From Serratia sp. FDAARGOS_506 (lineage in GTDB: Bacteria > Pseudomonadota > Gammaproteobacteria > Enterobacterales > Enterobacteriaceae): a DNA stretch of 64,000 bases. The number at the start of each line of letters is the position of its first letter. The stretch's first letter is position 1. Below are positions 29,605 through 39,195 of this stretch, piece after piece. The position numbers and the translations under genes were made by a program. The notes beneath the pieces were generated by a model. It did no database searches and was not told the origin of the DNA. It saw only the letters and a program-made list of their open reading frames with translations. The stretch lies in NCBI RefSeq assembly GCF_003812745.1, contig NZ_CP033831.1:4588001-4652000 (forward strand), read 5' to 3'.

Positions 29605-30291
29605 ATGTCCGCGATTTATGATTGGTCCGTGCTCGCATTGCGCAATGTTTACGATCGCCGCATTCAGGGCAAGCCGGTGCTCGACAGCGCCGCGCTGTTC
29701 CCCGACGCCGAACGTTTCACCGCCCAATGGCGGCAGATCCGCGAAGAGGCGCTGACCGTCGCCCACGATCTGCACAATATTCCCCGTTTTCACGAGATCA
29801 TGATCCAGCAGGAGTCGATCTCCGCCAACGACGCGCGCGACTGGCGCATGTTCATCATGAAGGCCTACGGCCAGCCGATCGCCCGCAACCTGGCACGCTG
29901 TCCGACGCTGGCGACGCTGATCGCTTCGTCGCCGGACGTGCTGTCCGCCTCGCTCTCCTTCCTGGCGCCCGGCAAGCAGGTGCCGCCCCACCGCGGGCCG
30001 TTCCGTGGCATTCTGCGCGGCTATCTGGTGCTGGACATGCCCAAACGCGCCGACGGGGTGCCGGCGGCGGTGCTGAAAGTGGACGGCCGCGAATACCGGC
30101 TGCGCGAGGGCGAATTCATGCTGTGGGACGACACCTTCGAACACGAGGTATGGAACGACAGCCCGCAGGTGCGCACCGTGCTGTTGCTGGACATCCGCCG
30201 CCGCGACATGCCCGGCGGGCTGCGGCTGCTCTCCAGCGCCATCATCGCCCTGGTGCGGCTGAACGTGCGCTGGATGCAACGCCAATTCTGA
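29605..30291 (+). CDS. Aspartyl/asparaginyl beta-hydroxylase-family dioxygenase
   Basis: 228 residues, cytoplasmic or peripheral. Cupin-type Fe(II)/2-oxoglutarate dioxygenase of the AspH/LpxO family. Metal and cosubstrate motifs are PPHRGPFRGILRGYLVL (first His; Arg that binds 2-oxoglutarate) and LWDDTFEHEVWN (second His). It is shorter than LpxO (about 300) and lacks obvious TM anchors except a hydrophobic C-terminal stretch. The substrate could be a peptide, a lipid acyl chain or a natural product. Confidence 0.85.
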   Translation: MSAIYDWSVLALRNVYDRRIQGKPVLDSAALFPDAERFTAQWRQIREEALTVAHDLHNIPRFHEIMIQQESISANDARDWRMFIMKAYGQPIARNLARCPTLATLIASSPDVLSASLSFLAPGKQVPPHRGPFRGILRGYLVLDMPKRADGVPAAVLKVDGREYRLREGEFMLWDDTFEHEVWNDSPQVRTVLLLDIRRRDMPGGLRLLSSAIIALVRLNVRWMQRQF

Positions 30292-30308
30292 GTGCGGCGC
30301 TCAGGCGA

Positions 30309-31256
30309 TTAACCGTCATGAGCGGTCGCCCATTGCTGCGCCAACCACTGCTCGGCGGTGGTGGTGGTTATGCCCTGGCGCGCATTGAAGGTTTTCGCCT
30401 TATCCCAGGCCACGCCATCGGGCCGGGCGAAAGCCAGCCGGTATTTGGCGCCGACGTCATGCGGATGGTTCCGCACATCCTCCCGCAACCGCTCTTTGTC
30501 CAACAGGACTCTGTTGACCTCAACACCCCAGTGCGCCTGCATGACATCGGCAAGCTCGCGGTAGGTCAACGTGTCCCCGGCGATATAGACCACCTGGTTG
30601 CGAAACGCGGGCCGATGGAAAAAAATCGCGGCCGTCAGCCGGCCAATGTCCTCGGGGGTGGTCAGCGTCACCGCGTAGTGCCAGTCGCCCAGGGCGCGCA
30701 CGGTTTTGCTTTCCGCCTCCACCACGCCAAAACCGGGCTCAAACAGGTAGCTGGTGAAAATGCCCGTGGAAACGATCACCCACTCCGTCGCACTCTGCGC
30801 ACGCAGCAGATGGCGCACTTCGAGCTGTTCATCCCACACCTGTTGCCCGCTGCCTGTGCCGACAACATCGTAGTCCACGCCGAACTGCCACGGGAAGTAA
30901 CGCGCCACGCCCGCCTGCAAAATGGCCTGGGTGATCTTTATCTGCGTGCCCGCCCCGCCGACAAAGCCGCTGCAGTTAATCACCGCGTCAAAGCCGCGCA
31001 GCAGCGCGCTCAGCTCATCCACGCTGTTTTGCTGCAGATCGCCTTCCACTACGGCGATACCGAGCCGCGCCAGCTCATCCCGCCGCGCCCGATGCGGGCC
31101 CGTGACGGCGCGGGCGGCCTCCGGCCGGAGCAGCACGCTGATTTTTAAAGAGTGATGTAACCGGGCCTGCCGACTCATCGCGCGCAATACCGGCAGCCCC
31201 AATTCACCGGCGCCGAGTATGAGCACGGTATTGATGGATAGATTTGTGGATTTCAT
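30309..31256 (-). CDS. NmrA/isoflavone-reductase-like NAD(P)-binding protein
   Basis: 315 residues from the ATG at 31256, fixed by GAGGAGG five bases upstream. Rossmann fold: VLILGAGELGLPVLRAM gives a GxGxxG-like nucleotide site at residues 13-21, with an Arg for NADP nearby (LRPEAAR). The remainder (GFVGGAGTQIKITQAILQAGVARYFPWQFGVDYD) is typical of NmrA-like/phenylcoumaran reductase proteins, which act as redox sensors or reductases. It is divergent from an HxlR gene 86 bases away, a usual pairing for redox- or aldehyde-responsive control. Confidence 0.85.
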   Translation of the reverse strand: MKSTNLSINTVLILGAGELGLPVLRAMSRQARLHHSLKISVLLRPEAARAVTGPHRARRDELARLGIAVVEGDLQQNSVDELSALLRGFDAVINCSGFVGGAGTQIKITQAILQAGVARYFPWQFGVDYDVVGTGSGQQVWDEQLEVRHLLRAQSATEWVIVSTGIFTSYLFEPGFGVVEAESKTVRALGDWHYAVTLTTPEDIGRLTAAIFFHRPAFRNQVVYIAGDTLTYRELADVMQAHWGVEVNRVLLDKERLREDVRNHPHDVGAKYRLAFARPDGVAWDKAKTFNARQGITTTTAEQWLAQQWATAHDG

Positions 31257-31342
31257 TCTTGCCTCCTCTCCTGACACTGCGCCATCCTGACAGCTGACAA
31301 AAATGGGTTCAATTAGGTACACGCGTGATACCGGAGAGGAAT

Positions 31343-31765
31343 ATGGCGAGCGATCGGGAAGCGCTGCTGCAATTTTCGCAGGCGTTCTGTGAAGAATTGA
31401 GCAACGACGATGAAGGATTGAAGCGCGAGATCCTCGCGCATGCGGGCAACCGTTGGTCGCTGGGGGTATTGCATATCCTGGGCACCCAGGGGCCGCTGCG
31501 CCACGGCGAGATAAGTCGCCGATTGGCGAGCGTCACGCAAAGAATGCTGACGCGGACGCTGCGCCATCTCGAGCGGGACGGGTTGATATCGCGCTGCGAT
31601 TATCAGGAAAAACTGCCCCGTGTGGTTTACACCATCACCGCGGCGGGGGAAGAGATGCTGCTCAACATGCTGCCGCTCTGGTCGTGGATTATCTCCTCCG
31701 CCGACGCCTTCAGGGCGGCGCGCTCGCACTACGATGACCAAGAGCGCAACGCCACCGAGGGATGA
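31343..31765 (+). CDS. HxlR-family winged-helix regulator
   Basis: 140 residues from the ATG at 31343 (GGAGAGGA upstream). Single HxlR domain: GNRWSLGVLHILGTQGPLRHGEISRRLASVTQRMLTRTLRHLERDGLI, followed by the wing PRVVYTITAAG. Residue Cys just before EELSNDD (FCEELS) lies where HxlR-family redox sensors often have their single Cys. It probably controls the divergent NmrA-like gene. Confidence 0.88.
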   Translation: MASDREALLQFSQAFCEELSNDDEGLKREILAHAGNRWSLGVLHILGTQGPLRHGEISRRLASVTQRMLTRTLRHLERDGLISRCDYQEKLPRVVYTITAAGEEMLLNMLPLWSWIISSADAFRAARSHYDDQERNATEG

Positions 31766-31794
31766 ACACGGGCCTCCCTGCCCGCAGGCGGCGC

Positions 31795-32507
<713 letters not shown>

Positions 32508-32511
<4 letters not shown>

Positions 32512-33383
32512 CCCGCCAGCTCCTCTTCGTCCGCGCCCAGGTAGGCGGCGATCACCGCCTCATTGTGCTGAATTTCCTGCGGCGTGCCGCGGGCGATCAC
32601 GTCGCCGTGATCGAGCACGATCACCCGATCGGAGATCTCCATCACCATGCCCATGTCATGCTCGATCAGCAGCACCGTGATGCCGTGATGCTGCCGCAGG
32701 AAACGGATGATGCGGCTCAGCGTAGCCGTTTCCACCGGGTTCAGCCCGGCGGCCGGCTCGTCGAGGCAGATCATCTCCGGCGCAGTGCACATGGCGCGCG
32801 CGATCTCCAGCCGCCGTTGCTGGCCGTAGGACATCTCCCCCGCCAGCCGGTTGGCGCAGTCCACCAGATCCACCACCTCCAGCCAGTAGAAAGCGTGATC
32901 CAGCGCGGCGCTCTCCGCCCGACGGTAGCCCGGCGTGTTCAGCACCCCGGCGATCAGGTTGCGGTTGCTCTGCATGTGTTGCGCCACCAGCAGGTTCTCC
33001 ACCACCGACATTTCGCGAAACAGGCGGATATTCTGGAAGGTGCGCGCCAGCCCGGCGCGGTTGACCAGGTGGGTACCGCCAAACATCTTGTAATAGAGGC
33101 GCGAACCGAGCCGCTTCGGGCGTATCCAGTCGCCGGCGCGAAACTTCTGCCCCAGCACCTGGATCACATCGGTCGGCCGTTTATGAGTATTGAGCAGGAT
33201 CGCGCCGCCGGTAGCGCGGTAGAAGCCGGTCAGGCAGTTGAATACCGTGGTCTTGCCGGCGCCGTTGGGGCCAATCAGGGCGGTGATGGAGCCGCGTTCC
33301 ACCTCCAGATTGACGTCATTCAGCGCCTTGATGCCGCCAAAGCGCATCATCAGGTGCTCCACCCGCAAAATGGCGTCGCTCAT
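32508..33383 (-). CDS. livG: Branched-chain amino acid ABC ATPase LivG
   Basis: 291 residues, longer than a minimal ABC ATPase because of an insertion after the first beta-sheet (PTDVIQVLGQKFRAGDWIRPKRLGSR). Walker A GPNGAGKTT, signature MSYGQQRRLEIARAM (LSYGQQ form usual in LivG) and Walker B MICLDEPAAGLNPVE. It overlaps livM by four bases and livF by four, so the block is translationally coupled. Confidence 0.95.
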
Positions 33384-34666
33384 GGCGCTACCCCCTTACG
33401 CTCGGCGAAGCTGGCGCGGCTGATGCGTACCAGCCCGCGCGGCCGCCAGATCATCATCGCCACCATCAGCACGCCGAACAGCAGCACCCGGTATTCGGCG
33501 AAGCTGCGCAGCAGCTCCGGCGCCACCGTCAGCACAAAGGCCGCCAGCACCACGCCGAGGGTGGATCCCATGCCGCCCAGCACCACGATCGCCAGGATGA
33601 GCGCCGACTCGAAGAAGGTAAACGAGGTCGGGTTGACGAACCCCTGATAGGTGGCGAAAAACACCCCCGCCAGCCCGGCGGTGGAGGCGCCCAGCATAAA
33701 GGCCGACAGCTTCACCAGCACGTGATTCAGCCCGAGGGAACGGCAGGCGATCTCATCCTCGCGCAGCGCCTCCCAGGCGCGGCCGATCGGCATGCGCGTC
33801 AGCCGGTGCTTGATGTACAGCACCAGCAGCACCACTAAAAACAGCACCGCATAGATGAAAATGAACTTGAGGTTGGGGTTGTAATCGATGCCAAGAAACT
33901 CGTGGATCGGCACCCCACCATCTTTGGCGCGGCGGCCGAACTCCAGGCCGAACACCGTCGGCGCCGGCACCGAGATGCCGTTCGGCCCACCGGTGAGCGA
34001 CATCCAGTTGTTCAGCACCAGCCGGATGATCTCCCCGAACCCCAGCGTGACGATCGCCAGGTAGTCACCGTGCATGCGCAGCACCGGAAATCCCAGCAGC
34101 GCGCCGGCCAGCGCCGCCATCAGCGCCCCCAGCGGCAGCATCGCCCAAAACCCCAGCCCGAGATACTGATAGCCCAGCGCCAGTCCGTAGGCGCCGATGG
34201 CGTAAAACGCCACGTACCCCAGATCGAGCAGCCCCGCCAGCCCGACCACGATATTCAGCCCCAAACCGAGCAGCACGTAAATCAGGCCGAGTATCGCCAC
34301 CGTCAGCAGGTATTTGGTGGCGACGAACGGGAACAGCAGCGCGATCGCCGCCATCAGCGGCAGGATCCAGCGCAGGTTGGATTTATAGCCCAACGGCCGC
34401 ACATAAACGCCGTCGTTGCCGCCGTCGAAGCGCGCCAGCACCCTGCGCCCCGGCGCGGTTTGCAGGAACAAGCTCAGCAGCAGCCGCCCGGCCATCACCG
34501 CGACGATGATCCACACCAGGCGGTGCGGTTCGAAGTTGAAGCTGTAGCCGTTCAGCACGATGCCGACGATCGGCCCGAACACGATCAGGGCGATCAGCCC
34601 GGCCAAGACGGCGTCCAGCAGGCTGCGTTTAACGTTCAGCCCGCCGTTGATCACGGATTGCGACAT
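33380..34666 (-). CDS. livM: Branched-chain amino acid ABC permease LivM
   Basis: 428 residues, usual for enterobacterial LivM. AAGGAG lies upstream of the ATG. An N-terminal extension of about 100 residues with extra TM helices precedes the conserved permease core (LGLGLNIVVGLAGLLDLGYVAFYAIGAYG; HGDYLAIVTLGFGEIIRLVLNNW; GRAWEALREDEIACRSLGLN, the EAA-type coupling helix). It pairs with LivH to form the membrane channel. Confidence 0.95.
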   Translation of the reverse strand: MSQSVINGGLNVKRSLLDAVLAGLIALIVFGPIVGIVLNGYSFNFEPHRLVWIIVAVMAGRLLLSLFLQTAPGRRVLARFDGGNDGVYVRPLGYKSNLRWILPLMAAIALLFPFVATKYLLTVAILGLIYVLLGLGLNIVVGLAGLLDLGYVAFYAIGAYGLALGYQYLGLGFWAMLPLGALMAALAGALLGFPVLRMHGDYLAIVTLGFGEIIRLVLNNWMSLTGGPNGISVPAPTVFGLEFGRRAKDGGVPIHEFLGIDYNPNLKFIFIYAVLFLVVLLVLYIKHRLTRMPIGRAWEALREDEIACRSLGLNHVLVKLSAFMLGASTAGLAGVFFATYQGFVNPTSFTFFESALILAIVVLGGMGSTLGVVLAAFVLTVAPELLRSFAEYRVLLFGVLMVAMMIWRPRGLVRISRASFAERKGVAP

Positions 34667-34676
34667 GGCGTTCTCC

Positions 34677-35591
34677 TTAAACCTTGGCGATCAGCGGCCG
34701 GCCGAGCAGGCCCTGCGGACGGAAGATCAGGATCGCCACCAGCAACCCGAAGGAGAACACGTCCTTGTAATCCGAGTTCACCATGCCGGCGAACTGCGCC
34801 TCCGCCACCCCGAGCAGCAGCCCGCCCAGCATGGCACCCGGCAGCGAGCCGATGCCGCCCAGCACCGCGGCGGTGAAGGCTTTGATGCCGATGATAAAGC
34901 CGACGTAAAAATCGAAGGTGCCGTAGTTCATGGTGATCAGCACCCCGGCCAGCCCGGCCATGGCGGCGCCGATCACGAACACCAGCGAGATCACCCGATC
35001 GGTATTGATGCCGAGAATCGAAGCCATTTTGCGATCCTGCTGGGTGGCGCGGCAGATGCGCCCCAGCCGGGTGCGCTGAATGATATAGGTGAGGATCGCC
35101 ATACCGAGCAGCGACGCCACCAGAATGAACACCTTGGTATAGGTGATCTGCACCACGCCGCCGTCGAACTCCAGGCGGAACACGCCGCTCAGCAGCGTCG
35201 GGATGCCCTGCTGGCGCGGCCCCTGGCTGATCTGCGCATAGTTTTGCAAGATTAACGACATGCCGATGGCGGAGATCAGTGGCGCCAGGCGGGTGGAGTT
35301 GCGCAGCGGCTTGTAGGCGATGCGCTCGATCACCCAGCCGTACACCCCGGTAATGACGATGGTGAACACCAGCGTGCCGAGGATCAGCAGCGGGAACGAG
35401 TGCAGCCCGAAGAACGACAGCAGCGCCAAACCGATGGCGCACAGGTAGGCGGAGATCATGTACACCTCGCCGTGGGCGAAGTTGATCATGCCGATAATGC
35501 CGTAAACCATGGTGTAGCCGATGGCGATCAAGCCATACACCGCGCCAAGGGTCAGGCCGTTGATCAGCTGTTGCAGAAAGAATACATCCAT
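34677..35591 (-). CDS. livH: Branched-chain amino acid ABC permease LivH
   Basis: 304 residues from the ATG at 35591; the upstream in-frame extension has no Shine-Dalgarno and would give a non-homologous N-terminus. Core motifs are QQLINGLTLGAVYGLIAIGYTMVYGIIGMINFAHGEVYM and the coupling helix GRICRATQQDRKMASILGIN. It lies ten bases upstream of livM. The start has a weak Shine-Dalgarno, and a hairpin separates it from the binding-protein gene. Confidence 0.94.
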   Translation of the reverse strand: MDVFFLQQLINGLTLGAVYGLIAIGYTMVYGIIGMINFAHGEVYMISAYLCAIGLALLSFFGLHSFPLLILGTLVFTIVITGVYGWVIERIAYKPLRNSTRLAPLISAIGMSLILQNYAQISQGPRQQGIPTLLSGVFRLEFDGGVVQITYTKVFILVASLLGMAILTYIIQRTRLGRICRATQQDRKMASILGINTDRVISLVFVIGAAMAGLAGVLITMNYGTFDFYVGFIIGIKAFTAAVLGGIGSLPGAMLGGLLLGVAEAQFAGMVNSDYKDVFSFGLLVAILIFRPQGLLGRPLIAKV

Positions 35592-35655
35592 AATGAGCAG
35601 TCTCGCCTGGTAAGGCCGCCAACGCAGTCCGACGCGGCCCAAAGGTCATCGCGGA

Positions 35656-35682
35656 ACGGGCTCGCCAAGGCGACGAGCCCGT
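35656..35682 (-). other. Intercistronic hairpin between livJ and livH
   Basis: Nine-bp stem ACGGGCTCG / CGAGCCCGT with a nine-base loop in the 125-base gap after the binding-protein gene. It probably protects the livJ mRNA 3' end or partly terminates, which would account for the higher amount of binding protein than permease typical of such operons. Confidence 0.6.
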
Positions 35683-35716
35683 CGGTCATAGGATCACAAT
35701 TTCAAGGTTCGGCCGT

Positions 35717-36835
35717 TTACAGCTGGTGATATTTGCCCTTGTCATCCCACTGATAGACAACGTAGTCCGAGACCTTCAGGTCGCCCTTCTGGTCCCAGGC
35801 TTTCTTGCCCATCACAGTGTCCACGTCGTGCGATTTCAACCATTCGGCGGCCTTGGCGCTGTCTTTGCCGCCGGTGGCGTTGAAGGCGGCGGCGATCGCC
35901 TGGATCGAGGCGTAGGAGTAGAGGGTGTACCCTTCCGGCTCAAAGCCGCTGGCGCGGAACTTGGCGATCACCGCCTTGCCTTCCGGGATCAGACGCGGAT
36001 CGTTGCCGAAGGTCATCAGCACGCCGTTGGTGTACTGCGGTCCGCCGGCGGCGGTCACCAGCTCTTCGGTCACCACGCAGTCGCCGGAGAAGAACTTGGC
36101 GGTCACGCCCTGCTCACGCATCTGGCGCACCAGCGGCCCGGCTTCCGGATGGCAGCCGCCGAAGTAGACCACGTCCGGCTTGACCGAGGCTATCTTGGTC
36201 ACCAGCGCGTTGAAGTCTTTCTCGCCGCGCGACAGCCCCTCATACAGCACCTCTTTGACCCCGCGCTTGTTCATCGCCGCCTTGGCGGCGTCCGCCAACC
36301 CCTGGCCGTAGGTGTCTTTATCGTGGATCACCGCGATGCGCTTGGCCTTCAGCGTGTCCAGCATGTAGTTGGTGGCGATCACGCCCTGCTGATCGTCGCG
36401 CCCGCACATGCGGAACATGGTCTTCATGCCGCGTTCGGTGATCTGCGGGTTAGTGGAGCCGGGGGTGATGGCGATGATGCCGGCCTCGTCATACACCTCG
36501 GAGGCGGGCATGGTGGAAGAGGAGCAGAAGTGGCCGACCACCGCCGAAACCTTGTCCTGATCCACCAGCCGGTTGGCGACCGCAACCGCCTGTTTCGGTT
36601 CGCAGGCGTCATCCCCCTGCACCAGCTTGATTTTTTCCCCTTTGATGCCGCCGGCGGCGTTGATGTCCGCCGTCGCCTGCGAAGCACCGCGCCAGTACTG
36701 ATCGCCATAGGTGGCGTTCGGCCCGGAGAACGGCCCGGCGACGCCGATGACGATATCGGCCTGTGCGGAAAACGCCGTACCTAAACAACCGATGAGCAAA
36801 GCAGCGAGCGGACTTTTTATCAATTTCGATGACAT
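35717..36835 (-). CDS. livJ: Branched-chain amino acid periplasmic binding protein
   Basis: 372 residues from the ATG at 36835 (GAGGAAG about six bases upstream), with a Sec signal SKLIKSPLAALLIGCLGTAFSAQA. Type 1 periplasmic-binding fold: IVIGVAGPFSGPNATYGDQYWRGA, DDACEPKQAVAVANRLV, and IIAITPGSTNPQITERG (ligand Ser/Thr region). The Cys pair of the first disulfide (DACEP ... HFCSSS) is kept. It binds Leu/Ile/Val for LivHMGF. Whether it is orthologous to LivJ or LivK cannot be decided here. Confidence 0.92.
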   Translation of the reverse strand: MSSKLIKSPLAALLIGCLGTAFSAQADIVIGVAGPFSGPNATYGDQYWRGASQATADINAAGGIKGEKIKLVQGDDACEPKQAVAVANRLVDQDKVSAVVGHFCSSSTMPASEVYDEAGIIAITPGSTNPQITERGMKTMFRMCGRDDQQGVIATNYMLDTLKAKRIAVIHDKDTYGQGLADAAKAAMNKRGVKEVLYEGLSRGEKDFNALVTKIASVKPDVVYFGGCHPEAGPLVRQMREQGVTAKFFSGDCVVTEELVTAAGGPQYTNGVLMTFGNDPRLIPEGKAVIAKFRASGFEPEGYTLYSYASIQAIAAAFNATGGKDSAKAAEWLKSHDVDTVMGKKAWDQKGDLKVSDYVVYQWDDKGKYHQL

Positions 36836-37369
36836 TGTTATCTTCCTCAGCACTGTTTTCATACCCTGGATAATTGGCGTTGCTCCAGGCGGCAAGAGCA
36901 TGAGCCCCGAGTGCTGACTCAAGGTCAGTGACCGGGGTAAATGCTCGCAGCCAACACCGAGGCAGCGTCAAGTATGACGGGTATAGCGGAACGCCCGGGG
37001 GCGCGGAACTTTCACTTTATGTGTAGACGGGGAAAATAATTTTCTTGAGAGCGCAGTCGCATTCCCCAAAAATGGGTAAGCAAAAATCCAGCCATTGTGA
37101 CGACGAATACATATTCTTTGCTTATTCATCCTACATATTAGTTACGGCGCGGCGCTTGGCGGGGATAACGGGGGTCTGGATCGTACGATTAACGTGAGAG
37201 GGGGTATGAGAGGCAGAGCGGCTCTGCACCATCGCTGTGCAAAGGCTTGTGCAAACAGCGTCAAAACGATTTGGGATGCAAAAATCAGCGCATAGCGATG
37301 AAAAATGCCGAAAAACAGCGCAAGGTGCTCATTCCCTCAGCAAACGCACTTTTTTTGCAGTTTAGCGCT
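36836..37369. promoter_or_regulatory. Upstream region of the liv operon
   Basis: About 530 bases hold no gene. The part nearest livJ must contain the liv promoter(s), typically under Lrp and leucine control, but I did not single out boxes with confidence. An AT-rich patch lies around 37020-37150. Confidence 0.4.
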
Positions 37370-37398
37370 TTGACAAACCCCAGGCGCCCCGCTATTAT
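37370..37398 (+). promoter_or_regulatory. Sigma-70 promoter of tRNA-Asn
   Basis: A perfect -35 TTGACA (37370-37375), 17-base spacer and TATTAT -10 (37393-37398), then a GC-rich discriminator TCGCCCCG. The tRNA starts 18 bases after the -10 box. The GC-rich discriminator is typical of stringently controlled stable-RNA promoters. Confidence 0.88.
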
Positions 37399-37416
37399 TC
37401 GCCCCGTTCACACGAT

Positions 37417-37492
37417 TCCTCTGTAGTTCAGTCGGTAGAACGGCGGACTGTTAATCCGTATGTCACTGGTTCGAGTCCAGTCAGAGGAGCCA
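37417..37492 (+). tRNA. tRNA-Asn (GTT)
   Basis: 76 bases including an encoded CCA end. The acceptor stem TCCTCTG pairs with CAGAGGA; the D arm contains GTTCAGTCGGTAGAAC; the anticodon is GTT at 37450-37452; the T loop is GGTTCGAGTCC. Its own promoter and terminator flank it. The 3' 13 bases recur at 39112-39124 (see repeat). Confidence 0.98.
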
Positions 37493-37500
37493 TATTTAGA

Positions 37501-37540
37501 GAAGCCCGCTTAAGGAAACTTAAGCGGGCTTTTTGCTTTT
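37501..37540 (+). terminator. tRNA-Asn terminator
   Basis: A 12-bp perfect stem AGCCCGCTTAAG / CTTAAGCGGGCT with GAAA tetraloop, then TTTTTGCTTTT. It starts nine bases after the mature tRNA end. Confidence 0.95.
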
Positions 37541-37566
37541 AACGCCAAACGCATCGACAGGAAGCG

Positions 37567-38775
37567 TTACTCCTTGGCTATCGGCGCGGCATTCTCATCG
37601 ATTTTTACCTCACCCTGAATATCAGCAATCTTCTTCTCCAGATCCGCCACCTGCGCCTTGCTGTGCAGCAAGGTATAGGTCAAATCAAACTGCGCACTGG
37701 CGCCAGGCTGCAGCTGCTTAACGCGTTTTTGTTCACGCTCGACAGTGACCGGGTAGGCATAGCTGGTGCCAGGCTCAATCCCCGTCACATACCCCTGCTT
37801 TAACGTATCCGTATTCTTCCAGAGCGTCAGAACGGGCAATTGACGGGTGTCGAACTGTATCGCCACCCCTTTGTCGCCCGCGTTATTGACCAGCGCCGCC
37901 AGAGTCTGATGATTCGGATCCGATAATGGCTTAATGTTAAAGACCATTTCATCGAACCCTTTGGTTGGACCGGCATAGGTTCCCCAGGTCTTCAGTCCGG
38001 CTTTGGCATAGTCGTTAAACGGGCTGATGCTGGCCATCGGCGCCAGGAAGCGAGCGCCATTTTCCAGGATCGGCGCGCCGAAATTGCTGTGATAGATAAT
38101 CTGGTAGTCATGCGGGTAATCCGCCCGATTGGTTAACACATCATGCAGGCTGAAACTGTTGCTGCCGGGCACGTAGCGTAATTCAGTCAGGGTTTGCAGA
38201 TCGGCTTTTTTGAATGTGCTCTCTTTGATCAGGCCGCGAACACGAATTTCATACGGCGCGGTATCCGCTACCTCAACCTCAACCAACGAGGCCGGCGTAT
38301 TGCCCGCTTTGCCGTGCAGCGTGTAAATTTGCCCTCCTGCGGTCACCGGATGACCGGTCCACTCATAGCCGCAACGCACCATCATCTCATTGAAACCTTC
38401 CAGCCAGCCTAGCCCATTGCGGCTTTCCAGGTTGATAAAGGCAGGGTTAACCACCTCCTTGACAGGGGAATCCCATCCCATTTTCGCGCCAAATCCTTCT
38501 GCCCGCAGGAGGTTCATGCCACGGGTGGGACTCAGCGTGATGGTCAGGCCATCCTCGCTGCGGATAATGACGACTTTGCTGCCTTCCTGCTTGCCACCGT
38601 GCAACACTTTCTGCTCAATGCTGAACGTTTTATCCTTAACCTTCAGCGCCTCGCTCGTTATCTGCCAGTTTCCTTTCTCCACGCCCTCTTCAGCGCTGGT
38701 CAGCACCCAACTCTGCGCCGCTGCCTGCCCTGAAACCAGAGCCGAAAACACCGCCATAACCCATGTCTTTTTCAT
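37567..38775 (-). CDS. Periplasmic aldose-1-epimerase-like (DUF4432-type) protein
   Basis: 402 residues. Sec signal MKKTWVMAVFSALVSGQAAA, then a galactose-mutarotase-like beta-sandwich of the DUF4432 group: LTITLSPTRGMNLLRAEGFGAKMGWDSPVKEVVNP, NGLGWLEGFNEMMVRCGYEWTG and YQIIYHSNFGAPILENGARFLAP are characteristic. Most relatives are cytoplasmic and probably bind sugars; this one is exported. The last 30 or so residues form a charged coiled-coil-like tail. It is the only gene in the islet between the two tRNA-Asn 3' ends and looks somewhat less GC-rich than its surroundings, consistent with acquisition. Confidence 0.78.
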   Translation of the reverse strand: MKKTWVMAVFSALVSGQAAAQSWVLTSAEEGVEKGNWQITSEALKVKDKTFSIEQKVLHGGKQEGSKVVIIRSEDGLTITLSPTRGMNLLRAEGFGAKMGWDSPVKEVVNPAFINLESRNGLGWLEGFNEMMVRCGYEWTGHPVTAGGQIYTLHGKAGNTPASLVEVEVADTAPYEIRVRGLIKESTFKKADLQTLTELRYVPGSNSFSLHDVLTNRADYPHDYQIIYHSNFGAPILENGARFLAPMASISPFNDYAKAGLKTWGTYAGPTKGFDEMVFNIKPLSDPNHQTLAALVNNAGDKGVAIQFDTRQLPVLTLWKNTDTLKQGYVTGIEPGTSYAYPVTVEREQKRVKQLQPGASAQFDLTYTLLHSKAQVADLEKKIADIQGEVKIDENAAPIAKE

Positions 38776-39111
38776 TTCCCTTCCCCTTTAGCTGAATCGA
38801 TTTTTTATTCACAAGAAAAATCTACTGTTAAGCAGGTTAAAGAAATGTGATGAACTTCACCGGGTGAATATTTGGATAAATAGTGCGGTAAAAATACGGA
38901 TATCATCGCAATTTTAATGAAATGCATTTAGTTTTTGCACATTAAATGAGCGATACATCAACATAAGTCGTATCGTTTCAGCTTAAAAGCAAGAGGGAGG
39001 ATCCTGGTAAGCAGGACATCGTGCAGGTGCTTCTGGTGGGTTGTTTAACGCTATCTGGCCCAAACGGAAACGCCCATACAGCTTGATCTGCTTTCACCAC
39101 CGCCTCCCCAT
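38776..39111. other. AT-rich gap upstream of the epimerase-like gene
   Basis: About 336 bases without a recognisable gene, AT-rich in the first 200 (probably the promoter of the minus-strand gene). It runs into the duplicated tRNA 3' end at 39112. Confidence 0.4.
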
Positions 39112-39124
39112 GTCAGAGGAGCCA
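39112..39124 (+). repeat. Duplicated 3' end of tRNA-Asn (att-like)
   Basis: Thirteen bases, GTCAGAGGAGCCA, identical to the last 13 bases of tRNA-Asn at 37480-37492 and in the same orientation. They are followed by a related terminator hairpin. The upstream sequence is not tRNA-like, so this is only the 3' end, as left by site-specific integration into a tRNA gene or by decay of a second tRNA copy. Confidence 0.75.
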
Positions 39125-39132
39125 CATTGAGA

Positions 39133-39168
39133 AAAGCCCGCTCAGGGAAGCCTGAGCGGGCTTTTTGC
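39133..39168. terminator. Second tRNA-Asn-type terminator
   Basis: A 12-bp stem AGCCCGCTCAGG / CCTGAGCGGGCT with GAAG loop and T tails on both strands. Compared with the hairpin at 37501-37540, the stem differs at paired positions in a compensatory way, and TTTTTGCTTT is conserved. It also serves the minus-strand antitoxin gene. Confidence 0.88.
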
Positions 39169-39195
39169 TTTCTGCCGTTAACCGAACGACGGCGT

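Noticed and set aside
29622..31148. 508-codon plus-strand frame spanning two genes
   Set aside because: Runs through the hydroxylase-like gene in another frame and antisense to the NmrA-like gene; Arg/Ala-rich without motifs.
39112..39168. Second complete tRNA-Asn
   Set aside because: Only the last 13 bases match; the preceding sequence cannot form a cloverleaf, so it is a 3'-end duplicate, not a gene.
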